Origin: an uncultured Chthonomonas sp.
GTDB lineage: Bacteria; Armatimonadota; Chthonomonadetes; Chthonomonadales; CAJBBX01
DNA length: 64,000 nt
Direction: 5' to 3'
Assembly: GCA_903951425.1 (NCBI GenBank)
Contig: CAJBBX010000066.1
Span: 1 to 64,000, forward strand
How positions within the stretch are numbered: position 1 is the stretch's first letter; the number at the start of each line of letters is the position of its first letter. Under the pieces are notes generated by a model. That model saw only the letters and a program-made list of their open reading frames with translations, did not search any database and was not told where the DNA came from. The position numbers were made by a program, and so were the translations under genes. Of the stretch, positions 35,841 through 43,975 are shown one piece after another.

Positions 35841-37004
35841 CTACGGCTTCACGGGCTCCCCGCCGGCTGCGGCCGAGTTGTAGCTCGCCTCGATTACTTC
35901 CTGAATCGCAAGGAGATGCTCGACGCTGGTCTTGGGCGATCGGCCTGCGCGGATGGCCGCCAGCATCTCGGGCTGGGTCTTCGTGCGGCCCATGAACGCA
36001 TCGCGCGTGCTCGGATCCGTATCCGGGTTGAAGACCTTGTTGACAGTCCAGGGCCGGCCGGCCTTCTCACGGGTAGTGTAGTAGGTCGCCGTGTCGATGG
36101 CCTTGGCGTCGTCGCCGTCGTTAATCGGCCAGACGCGCTCGACCGCCAGCGTGCCCTTGCTGCCCACCAGCCGGAAGCCCATGCGCTCCTGGTCGATGTG
36201 CATGGCCCACGCTGCCTCAAGGCTCATGGTGACACCGTTCTCAAGCTGGGCGTAGGACTGCATCCGGCGCTCCACGTCGAACTGGCCGCCGGGGTTCTTG
36301 GAGCCGCCGCCGTAGGGGCCGTAGCCCGGCGCACCCGGCTCGGCCTTGTCGAAGGCGCGCGCCGAAACCCACTTCGCCTTCGGCCAATCCATGACACCGA
36401 GGAGCCAGCCCAGGACGTGCGGCATCAGGTCGATGCCGGGTCCGCCGCCGCTCTTCTCCTTGATGCCGAACCACTGGCCATAGAACGGGATGCCGTTTCG
36501 GCGAACCCACCAGCCGGAGACCGACTGCAGGTCGCCGAACGCGCCGTCATCCACCATGCCCTCGGCCAGCTCGTAAGTCGGTGTGTAGTTGTTGTTCAAC
36601 TGCGCCGCGCCCACCTTGCCCGACCGCTTGCACGCCGCCACGATGTTCTGGGCTCCGGCCAGCGTATTCGCCGCGGGCTTCTCCATGAGCACGTGCATGC
36701 CCTTGTCGAAGCACTTGACGCCCACCGGCTCGTGGAGGAAGTTCGGCAGGCAGATGCTGACGATGTCGCACCCCGAGTTCTGCACGAAGTCATCCACGCT
36801 GGTGTAGAGGAAGCCCTCCTTCGCCGGCACGGGGCCGACGCCCTGGTAGGCGTCCTCAACGACCGACCACTTAGACGGATCGGCGTCGCAGACGGCGCCC
36901 AGCGTCACGCCCTCGTCCCGCAGGTTCAGCCACCCCTGCAGGTGGAACTTGCCGATACCGCCATAGCCGATCACACCGACTTTCAGAATGTCAACCGCCG
37001 CCAT
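35841..37004 (-). CDS. Gfo/Idh/MocA family oxidoreductase
   Basis: This is an NAD(P)-dependent dehydrogenase or glycosidase-like enzyme acting on sugars or cyclitols. The 387-residue product has the Rossmann motif VGVIGYGGIGKFH and the conserved catalytic-lysine motif HVLMEKPAAN, then a C-terminal alpha/beta domain with GGGPGIDLMPHVLGW, which carries the Asp and His of the family. AAGGAGG lies five bases before the ATG. It diverges from the amidase across 168 bases. No signal peptide is present. The substrate is unknown. Confidence 0.92.
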   Translation of the reverse strand: MAAVDILKVGVIGYGGIGKFHLQGWLNLRDEGVTLGAVCDADPSKWSVVEDAYQGVGPVPAKEGFLYTSVDDFVQNSGCDIVSICLPNFLHEPVGVKCFDKGMHVLMEKPAANTLAGAQNIVAACKRSGKVGAAQLNNNYTPTYELAEGMVDDGAFGDLQSVSGWWVRRNGIPFYGQWFGIKEKSGGGPGIDLMPHVLGWLLGVMDWPKAKWVSARAFDKAEPGAPGYGPYGGGSKNPGGQFDVERRMQSYAQLENGVTMSLEAAWAMHIDQERMGFRLVGSKGTLAVERVWPINDGDDAKAIDTATYYTTREKAGRPWTVNKVFNPDTDPSTRDAFMGRTKTQPEMLAAIRAGRSPKTSVEHLLAIQEVIEASYNSAAAGGEPVKP

Positions 37005-37172
37005 AGCTCCTCCTTCGATGCCGCCGCTGACGGCAATCCCTGTGTCCTAGACGCGATGCATACCCGACGCCCGGTCAGACGGCGCCGAGTGCGTTGATGG
37101 AAGGTACGATAGCCGCGGCGCGGATTCCTGCTCGCGAGAGGCAGCGGACCAGAACGCGCCAGGGAGAAGCCT

Positions 37173-38867
37173 GTGGACGAGAAGCGCCCGATCGATCGCC
37201 GCACAATGCTCAAGGGCCTTGCCTGCGCCGGAGCGGGGTGCCTGAGCCTGGCCGCCGGGTCCCAGGTAGACGGCGCAGTACCAGTGGCCGAGATCGAGAG
37301 CCTCGGCCGCTCGGTCGGCAGGGCCTATACCGGGCCCGAGCGCGCCCTCATGGCCCGGGGCCTGGCCGAGAACCGCGATGCCCTGCAGGCCCTTCGCGCC
37401 TTCCCATTGACGGAGGCGTCCGAGCCGGCGCTCCTGTTCCAGCCGATCATACCGGGCGTTCGACTGCCGACGGGCAAGCCCGTTCTGAAGCTCTCGAAGC
37501 CGACCCATGCTACACGGACTGCCGCTGACGGCGACCTGGCCTTCGCAAGCGTTCTGCAGCTTTCGGAGATGATCCGCACGCGCAAGATCAGCTCCGTCGA
37601 ACTCACGCAGTTCTACCTCGATCGCCTGCGCAAGCATGGCGATGAGCTCCACTGCGTCGTCACGCTCACCGAGGCGCTGGCCATGCGGCAGGCGGAGCGA
37701 GCCGACCGCGAGACCATGAGCGGCAAGCGGCGGGGGCCGCTCCACGGCATCCCCTGGGGCGCCAAGGACCTGCTGGCCGTGAAGAAGTACCCCACCGCCT
37801 GGGGCGCGGCGCCATACGCGGACCAGGTGTTCACTTACAACGCCACCGTGGCGCAGAGGCTGGACGCCTCGGGCGCCGTGCTGTGCGCCAAGCTGAGCCT
37901 GGGCGAACTGGCCATGGGCGATGTCTGGTTCGGGGGCCTCACGCGCAACCCGTGGCAACCGGACAAGGGCTCCAGCGGCTCGTCGGCGGGACCGGCCAGC
38001 GCCCTGGCGGCGGGGCTGGTGGCCTTCGCCATCGGCAGCGAGACGCTTGGCAGCATCATCAGCCCCTCTGTGCGCTGCGGCGTCACAGGGCTGCGACCCA
38101 CGTTCGGGCGCGTGCCCAGGACGGGCGCCATGGCGCTGAGCTGGTCCATGGACAAGCTGGGCCCCATGGCTCGCTGCGTGGAGGACTGCGCAGCGGTGCT
38201 GGGCGCGATCTACGGACCCGACGGCTGCGACCAGACGGCCATCGTGGCGCCGTTCCAGTGGGACGCCGCAAGGCCGTTGAAGGATCTGCGCGTGGGGATC
38301 GACGAGGCGGCCTTCGCGGAGGCGGCCAGGGGAGCCGACGCACCGATCTACGCTGCGGTCGTGGACACCCTGAAGCGGCTCGGAGTGAAGCTCGTTCCTG
38401 TGAAGCTGCCGGTTATGGGGCCGGCATACGACGCGCTGGCGGGGCTGATCATCGGGTGCGAGGGGGCGGCCGCGTTCGAGCGGCTCAACTCCGACGGCAA
38501 GCTCGCAAAGCTCGCCCAGCAGACCGAGAACTCGTGGCCGAACCTCTTCCGCATCGGCAGCCTGGCTCCAGCTGCCGACTACATCACCGCCATGCGTGTT
38601 CGGCGCAATCTGCAGTTGGAGTTCGAGAGAGCCGTGGCCGACGTGGACTGCTACGTGACCCCGCCCTACGGCAGCCTGGTGGCGACCAACCTGACAGGGC
38701 ATCCCACCGTTATCACCCGCTGCGGTCTGGTCAGCAGCCTGCCCCGCATGGTGGAGTTCACCGGGCGGCTCGGCAGGGAGGACGCCGCACTGCGCGTGGC
38801 GCTAGCGTACGAGCAGGCCACCGAGTGGCACAAGCAGTGGCCAAGACGGTTCGGAGGAACGGTGTGA
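37173..38867 (+). CDS. Amidase signature family enzyme with Tat-like leader
   Basis: The enzyme hydrolyses carboxamide bonds. The 564-residue product shows the amidase signature KGSSGSSAGPASALAAGLV. The triad is visible as Lys in PWGAKDLLAV, the cis-Ser in GSSGSSAG and the nucleophile Ser in AIGSETLGSI. The N-terminus, DRRTMLKGLACAGAG, resembles a Tat leader with the pattern RRxxLK, implying export of a folded enzyme. Start GTG 37173 has AGGGAG upstream. The substrate is unknown; it is flanked by two Gfo/Idh/MocA genes on the opposite strand. Confidence 0.9.
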   Translation: MDEKRPIDRRTMLKGLACAGAGCLSLAAGSQVDGAVPVAEIESLGRSVGRAYTGPERALMARGLAENRDALQALRAFPLTEASEPALLFQPIIPGVRLPTGKPVLKLSKPTHATRTAADGDLAFASVLQLSEMIRTRKISSVELTQFYLDRLRKHGDELHCVVTLTEALAMRQAERADRETMSGKRRGPLHGIPWGAKDLLAVKKYPTAWGAAPYADQVFTYNATVAQRLDASGAVLCAKLSLGELAMGDVWFGGLTRNPWQPDKGSSGSSAGPASALAAGLVAFAIGSETLGSIISPSVRCGVTGLRPTFGRVPRTGAMALSWSMDKLGPMARCVEDCAAVLGAIYGPDGCDQTAIVAPFQWDAARPLKDLRVGIDEAAFAEAARGADAPIYAAVVDTLKRLGVKLVPVKLPVMGPAYDALAGLIIGCEGAAAFERLNSDGKLAKLAQQTENSWPNLFRIGSLAPAADYITAMRVRRNLQLEFERAVADVDCYVTPPYGSLVATNLTGHPTVITRCGLVSSLPRMVEFTGRLGREDAALRVALAYEQATEWHKQWPRRFGGTV

Positions 38868-38870
38868 AGG

Positions 38871-38903
38871 GCCGCCGGTCCCCATCGCGCGGGGACCGGC
38901 GGC
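38871..38903. terminator. Hairpin between the amidase and second Gfo/Idh/MocA genes
   Basis: Perfect 13-base arms GCCGCCGGTCCCC and GGGGACCGGCGGC enclose ATCGCGC. It lies between convergent stops without a U-tract. Confidence 0.85.
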
Positions 38904-38913
38904 TCAATCCTCG

Positions 38914-39906
38914 CTACAGCTGGATGACGCGCTTTTCCTTCTCGGACTGGTACCCGCCGAGGATCACCTTGAGCACGGTGACGCCCTCGTAGAGGCCCTG
39001 CTCCGGCGCCACACCGTCGACGATGCAGTCGACGAAGTGCTTGATCTCGCCAACGAAGCCGTTCTCCGGCTCCAGCTCATGCTTCTCGACCTCGCCCTGG
39101 AGCGGCTGGAAGTAGAGCGTGTTGCCGCGGCCGTAAATCTGGCCCTTCTCGCCGATGGCCGCGATCTGCCAGTGGCCGTTAGGCACGCCGTAGCCCCAGC
39201 TGGTCTGGAGCGTACCGACCGCGCCGTTGGCGAAGCGGACCATGGTCTGTGCGCTGTCATCGCCCTCCAGCGTGGGCTGGTTGTAGTTGGCGGTGAAGCT
39301 GACGACCTCGGTGGGAGCCGCGTTGGCCAGGGAGATCAGCATGTAGGTCGGGTGGTAGCCGGTGTCGATGGCGCAACCGCCGCCGCAGGTGTCCAGCTTG
39401 CCGCGCCAGCCCCAGTCGACCGTATTCCCGCCGCCGGCGAAGAAGCAGTCCACCGTGCGGAGGCTGAAGATGCGGCCCAGGCGGCCGTCGCGGATCCACT
39501 TGCGTGCCGTGCGGGGCGCCGGCTCAAACATCTGGTTGTGGGCGCAGACCAGGACCACGCCGTTGGAGGTGACGGCGCTCTCGATGTCGGCGGCCTCGGC
39601 CAGCGACATGCAGAGCGGCTTCTCGGTGATGACGTGCTTGCCGGCCTCGGCGGCCTGCACGATCGCGTCGCGATGCAGGTGGTGCGGCAGGGCGCAGTCG
39701 ATGGCATCGACGACGCCGTCGGCCAGCATCGCCTTCCAGTCGGCGTAGATCGCTGCGGACCCGCTGGTCTCGGCCGATCTGCGCTTGGCGTTCTCCTCAT
39801 TGACATCGCACGCGGCGGTCACTACCGCGCGCCCCTCGACGGCCTTCCATCCCGGCACATGGGCGCCCATGATGCCGCCACAGCCAACCAGTCCAACCCG
39901 GATCAT
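38914..39906 (-). CDS. Gfo/Idh/MocA family oxidoreductase, second copy
   Basis: This is a second sugar or cyclitol dehydrogenase-like protein. The 330 residues carry VGLVGCGGIMGAHVPGW (Rossmann fold), KHVITEKPLCMSL (lysine motif) and GGGCAIDTGYHPTYM (Asp and His). AGGAG precedes the ATG by six bases. It differs clearly from the copy at 35841-37004, so the pair is not a recent duplication. It diverges from the GCKR-like gene across 142 bases. The substrate is unknown. Confidence 0.92.
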   Translation of the reverse strand: MIRVGLVGCGGIMGAHVPGWKAVEGRAVVTAACDVNEENAKRRSAETSGSAAIYADWKAMLADGVVDAIDCALPHHLHRDAIVQAAEAGKHVITEKPLCMSLAEAADIESAVTSNGVVLVCAHNQMFEPAPRTARKWIRDGRLGRIFSLRTVDCFFAGGGNTVDWGWRGKLDTCGGGCAIDTGYHPTYMLISLANAAPTEVVSFTANYNQPTLEGDDSAQTMVRFANGAVGTLQTSWGYGVPNGHWQIAAIGEKGQIYGRGNTLYFQPLQGEVEKHELEPENGFVGEIKHFVDCIVDGVAPEQGLYEGVTVLKVILGGYQSEKEKRVIQL

Positions 39907-40048
39907 ACCGTACTCCTGTAGCGTGTCTTGGCCGAACCGCTGCCCGCCAGGGCCATTCGCAGCCGGCTGCGCCTAGGATTCACCGCGGCATCACCGAACG
40001 CCTGCCGTCGCGGTCCACAATGATGCATCTCTGCTTAGGAGAGCCTCC

Positions 40049-41887
40049 ATGAGCGCAGCATCCGACCGCCGCACGGCGGAGTTCCTGGCGATCGCGGACC
40101 AGTTCAGGTTGGGCCATCTGGTCACAGAGTCGGCGCATCCCCTGACCCGGGACCTGAGCGGCGCGGCCGAAGCCGGAGTAGACAGGGCGCTGGAGCTGCT
40201 CTTCGCCGTGGACGCCGACGTGGTGGAGGGCTTCCGCCGGTTCACGGCATCGGGGCTTGCCCTGGAGATGGGGAACGCCGCGGCTGAGGCGCTTTCCCGC
40301 GGAGGGCGGCTCTTCTTCACCGGTTGCGGGGCCACCGGGCGGCTGAGCATTCAGCTCGACTCGATCTGGCGGAAGTACTGGCGGCGCATGGACGGCGATG
40401 CCGCGTACGCCGCCGACATGGCCGACCGCACCTTCAGCGTCATGGCGGGCGGCGACTTCGCGCTCATCAAGTCCGTCGAAGGGTTCGAGGACTACGCGTC
40501 GTTCGGCAAGAAGCAGATCACCGACCTTGGCGTGGGACCTGGCGACGTCGTCTTCGCCATCACCGAAGGCGGAGAGACCTCCTTCGTCATCGGCACCGCC
40601 TGGGCGGGACTTGAGGCGGGCGCGAAGGTCTACTTCGTCTACAACAACCCTGACGACCTGCTCCGCTCCCGTGTGGCACGGAGCCGCGAAGTGCTGGACG
40701 ACGATCGCATCCGGAACGTGAACCTGACCACGGGGCCCATGGCGATCCGCGGCTCCACCCGGATGCAGGCGACCTCCAGCGAGTTGATCGCCATGGTAAC
40801 CGTGCTGGAGACCGCCCTCTGCCTCCTGTTGCGTAGTCGACCGGAGGGGCATCCCCTCACGCCGGAGCGGGTGGGACCGCACACGCTGGCGGCGCTGGAG
40901 CAGGCCCACGCTGAACTCAAGGCGCCCTCGTTCGTCTGTTCGCTTGCACGGCTCGCCACTCTGGAGGAGGCGGCCTACCGGTGCGGCGCCAAGGCCACGT
41001 ACCATGCCGACGGCCTGGGCATCGACGTGCTGACCGATACCACCGAGCGCTCCCCCACCTTCTGCACTCCGCCGTTCCGCAAGTTCGACGACCCCGAAGG
41101 CGCCGAGTCCTGGGTTTTCCTCTTCACCCCGCCCGACGAGACGCCCGCCGCCTGGACACGGCTGCTGGGCCGCGCGCCCCGCACCGTGCAGTGGAACGCG
41201 GACGATGTCCGCAGCATGGTCGACGTCGCCGTGGCCGATAGGCAGTGCGCGGTCGTGAACAGGATCGGCGGGGCTGAGCTCATGCGCTTCCGCATCGGCC
41301 AGGACGGCTTGCAGGCACGACAGGTGAACCCCGGAGACGTGGCGCTGGCCATCGCAACAGCCTCGGAACTGACCGATGAGGTGGGACGGAGCTTCTACGC
41401 GGATGCACTCAACCGCTGCGCGGCGGCCGGCGCACGCGCGGGCCTACTGCTCGTATCGCCCGACCCCGAAGCCCGGTGCACTCCCGAGACGCCGCCCGGC
41501 GCCGTCTGCGTTCGCCTGCCTGTGCCCCGGACGGACCTCATGCTTGACGGCGTGACCCGCGTCGCCGCCAAGATGGCATTGAACGCCTTGAGCACCAGCA
41601 TCATGGTCCGCTTGGGCCGCGTGATGGGCAACACCATGATCTGGGTTGTGCCCAGCAACCTGAAGCTCATAGACCGGGCCACCCGCTACGTCGCGGACCT
41701 GGCGGGCATGGAGTACGCCGAGGCCTGCGCCGACGTCCACGAAGCCATCGAGTACGTCGCTCCACGCATGGAGGCCGGGCAGACCTACCCGCCGGTGGTC
41801 GGCTTGGTCACCCTCAGGGCGCTGCAGGGCCTCACGTTCGAGCGGGCGGAGGAGCAGCTGCTGGCGGGCCACGGCCCGGGACGATGA
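40049..41887 (+). CDS. GCKR-like double-SIS protein related to MurNAc-6-phosphate etherase
   Basis: The product probably binds a phosphorylated sugar and may regulate a kinase, or it may be a lyase. The 612-residue length matches vertebrate glucokinase regulatory protein. The first SIS domain contains FTGCGATGRLSIQLDS, ITEGGETSFVIG and GSTRMQATSSELIAM, equivalent to MurQ motifs. The second SIS domain is degenerate. The last 110 residues contain KMALNALSTSIMVRLGRVMG and PSNLKLIDRATR, matching the end of MurQ and GCKR. The catalytic Glu region of MurQ is not conserved, so etherase activity is doubtful. AGGAG precedes the ATG. Confidence 0.8.
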   Translation: MSAASDRRTAEFLAIADQFRLGHLVTESAHPLTRDLSGAAEAGVDRALELLFAVDADVVEGFRRFTASGLALEMGNAAAEALSRGGRLFFTGCGATGRLSIQLDSIWRKYWRRMDGDAAYAADMADRTFSVMAGGDFALIKSVEGFEDYASFGKKQITDLGVGPGDVVFAITEGGETSFVIGTAWAGLEAGAKVYFVYNNPDDLLRSRVARSREVLDDDRIRNVNLTTGPMAIRGSTRMQATSSELIAMVTVLETALCLLLRSRPEGHPLTPERVGPHTLAALEQAHAELKAPSFVCSLARLATLEEAAYRCGAKATYHADGLGIDVLTDTTERSPTFCTPPFRKFDDPEGAESWVFLFTPPDETPAAWTRLLGRAPRTVQWNADDVRSMVDVAVADRQCAVVNRIGGAELMRFRIGQDGLQARQVNPGDVALAIATASELTDEVGRSFYADALNRCAAAGARAGLLLVSPDPEARCTPETPPGAVCVRLPVPRTDLMLDGVTRVAAKMALNALSTSIMVRLGRVMGNTMIWVVPSNLKLIDRATRYVADLAGMEYAEACADVHEAIEYVAPRMEAGQTYPPVVGLVTLRALQGLTFERAEEQLLAGHGPGR

Positions 41888-41947
41888 GCCGTCTCGCATC
41901 GGCCATAATGAGAGCGATGAAGCGATAGCCGGTCAGGAGGCGCCCGA

Positions 41948-43942
41948 GTGGCAACACAACTGAAGGCCGCACCCGACGGCCACGCTGAGCCCGGTCGCGC
42001 CGCGGCCAAGGTCAGGGCCGTAACCTGGCGTTCGTGCCTGGCGGCGTTCGTCCTGCTCTGGGTGAATGCCTACTGGGTGGTCCAGATGGAGCAGATTCGC
42101 TACTCCGCCCACCCGACGACCATCTCGCTCTTCTTCAACCTCATCTTCATCCTGCTCGTGATGACGCTCGTCAACCGGGCGGTGGAGCGCCGGGCTCCGC
42201 GGCTTGCCTTCAACCGGGCCGAGCTTCTCTTCGTCTACGCCGTGCTGGCCATCGGCTCCTGCGTCTGCGGTCATGACACCTTCCAGGTGCTGGTGCCCAT
42301 GCTGACCTGGCCTTACCAGTACGCCGATGCATCGAACGGCTGGCAGTCGCTCTTCATCGACCCGCACATGGCCAAGTACCCCTTCACATTCCCGTTCAAG
42401 GACCTGATGAAGGGCTACTACCTGGGCAATGACACGCTCTACCGGATGGTCTACATCAAGGCCTGGCTACCGGTTGCGCTGACCTGGTCCTGCTTCCTTG
42501 GCGTTATGATGTTCGTGATGCTTTGCATCAACTCCGTGCTCCGAAAGCAGTGGACCGAGAGCGAGAAGCTCTCTTATCCCATCGTCCAGCTCCCGCTGCA
42601 GATCTCTAGCGAGCAGTCGTTCGCGCCGAAAACGGGGCTCTTCCGCAACCGGCTGTTCTGGTTCGGATTCGTGATCGCGGCAGCCATCGACTGCATCAAC
42701 AGCCTGAACGTCTACTACCCAGGCATCCCCACGGTCTTCACGCCGGGCCGCGGATCCAGCTTCTTCAACCTGGCCGACTTCGTCACCAACAAGCCCTGGA
42801 ACGCCATCGGCTGGACGCCGCTCTCCTTCTACCCGTTCCTGATCGGGCTGGGGATGCTGATGCCGGTGGACTTCCTGTTCTCGTGCTGGTTCTTCTATAT
42901 CTTCTGGAAGTTGCAGATCGTCATCTCGGTGGCCAACGCTTGGGACCAGGATCCCCGCTTCCCCTATGCCAACGACCAGGCATTCGGCGGCTACATCGCC
43001 TTCTGCGTCTACAGCCTCTGGCTGAGCCGCGGCTACCTGAAGCAGGTGGCATTGCGGGCATTCGGCCGGCCGTCGGAACTGGACGACCGCGATGAACCGG
43101 TCTCCTACCGCACTGCCTTCATCGGCATGGCGGCCGGCATGGCGTTCCTGCACTGGTTCATGTACAAGCTCGGCATGGGCCTCTGGCTCCCCGCGGCGTT
43201 CTTCACGATCTACTTCTCCCTGGCCCTCTCCATCACGCGGATGCGGGCGGAGATGGGCACGCCGATCCACGACCTCCACTGGACCGGGCCGGACTGGATC
43301 CTCACCGAGACGCTGGGCCAGCGGGTGTTCACGCCGGGGCAGCTCACGGCATTCTCGATCTGCTACTGGTTCAACAGGGCCTACCGGTCCCACCCCATGC
43401 CGCACCAGCTTGAGGCCTTCAAGATGGCCGAGCAGACCAACTCCGAGTACAAGCGGTGGTTCTGGGGGCTCTGCGTCTTCGGGTTCATCGCGGGGGTCGT
43501 GGCGTTCTGGGCCATGTTGCACCTGATGTACGACTACGGAGCTCGAGCGCGGTCGATGGCATCCTTCGGTCCCGAGGCCTACACCCAGCTCGAGGGCTGG
43601 CTCAAGACGCCCAAGAAGTCCAACTTCGTGGCCCAGCTGGCCATCCCCGTGGGATTCCTGACTGCACTCTTCCTCCAGTACATGCGTGTGCGGTTCACCT
43701 GGTGGCCCTTCCATCCGCTGGCCTACGCCGTGACCGCCAGTTGGGAGATCAACCTTGTCTGGATGCCGCTCTTCTTCGCGTGGCTCCTGAAGGTAATCCT
43801 CCTCCGCTACTCCGGCAGGGCGGGCTTCCAGCGCTCGGTGCCCTTCTTCATGGGCCTCATCATGGGACAGTTCGTGGTGGGCAGCCTCTGGAACGTCTAC
43901 GGCATTCTGCGCGGGGTTCCAACCTATCAGTTCTGGCAATAG
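41948..43942 (+). CDS. DUF6785-type polytopic membrane protein
   Basis: This is a putative transporter of unknown substrate. The 664-residue protein has about 12-14 hydrophobic segments, beginning near residue 27 (SCLAAFVLLWVNAYWVVQ). Features include AELLFVYAVLAIGSC, a conserved-looking WTESEKLSYPIVQLPLQ between helices, and MGLIMGQFVVGSLWNVYG at the end. It resembles the DUF6784/DUF6785 oligopeptide-transporter-like proteins of Armatimonadota, Planctomycetota and Verrucomicrobiota. GTG 41948 has AGGAGG seven bases upstream. It lies 60 bases after the GCKR-like gene and 33 before GH27, so all three may be one operon. Confidence 0.75.
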   Translation: MATQLKAAPDGHAEPGRAAAKVRAVTWRSCLAAFVLLWVNAYWVVQMEQIRYSAHPTTISLFFNLIFILLVMTLVNRAVERRAPRLAFNRAELLFVYAVLAIGSCVCGHDTFQVLVPMLTWPYQYADASNGWQSLFIDPHMAKYPFTFPFKDLMKGYYLGNDTLYRMVYIKAWLPVALTWSCFLGVMMFVMLCINSVLRKQWTESEKLSYPIVQLPLQISSEQSFAPKTGLFRNRLFWFGFVIAAAIDCINSLNVYYPGIPTVFTPGRGSSFFNLADFVTNKPWNAIGWTPLSFYPFLIGLGMLMPVDFLFSCWFFYIFWKLQIVISVANAWDQDPRFPYANDQAFGGYIAFCVYSLWLSRGYLKQVALRAFGRPSELDDRDEPVSYRTAFIGMAAGMAFLHWFMYKLGMGLWLPAAFFTIYFSLALSITRMRAEMGTPIHDLHWTGPDWILTETLGQRVFTPGQLTAFSICYWFNRAYRSHPMPHQLEAFKMAEQTNSEYKRWFWGLCVFGFIAGVVAFWAMLHLMYDYGARARSMASFGPEAYTQLEGWLKTPKKSNFVAQLAIPVGFLTALFLQYMRVRFTWWPFHPLAYAVTASWEINLVWMPLFFAWLLKVILLRYSGRAGFQRSVPFFMGLIMGQFVVGSLWNVYGILRGVPTYQFWQ

Positions 43943-43975
43943 GCCAACGGCCAACGCACATTTGGGAGGCGCCCC

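Noticed and set aside
35667-37097. 476-codon plus-strand open frame
   Set aside because: It is antisense to a Gfo/Idh/MocA gene with clear motifs.
37047-38702. 551-codon minus-strand open frame
   Set aside because: It is antisense to the amidase gene and lacks any recognisable motif.
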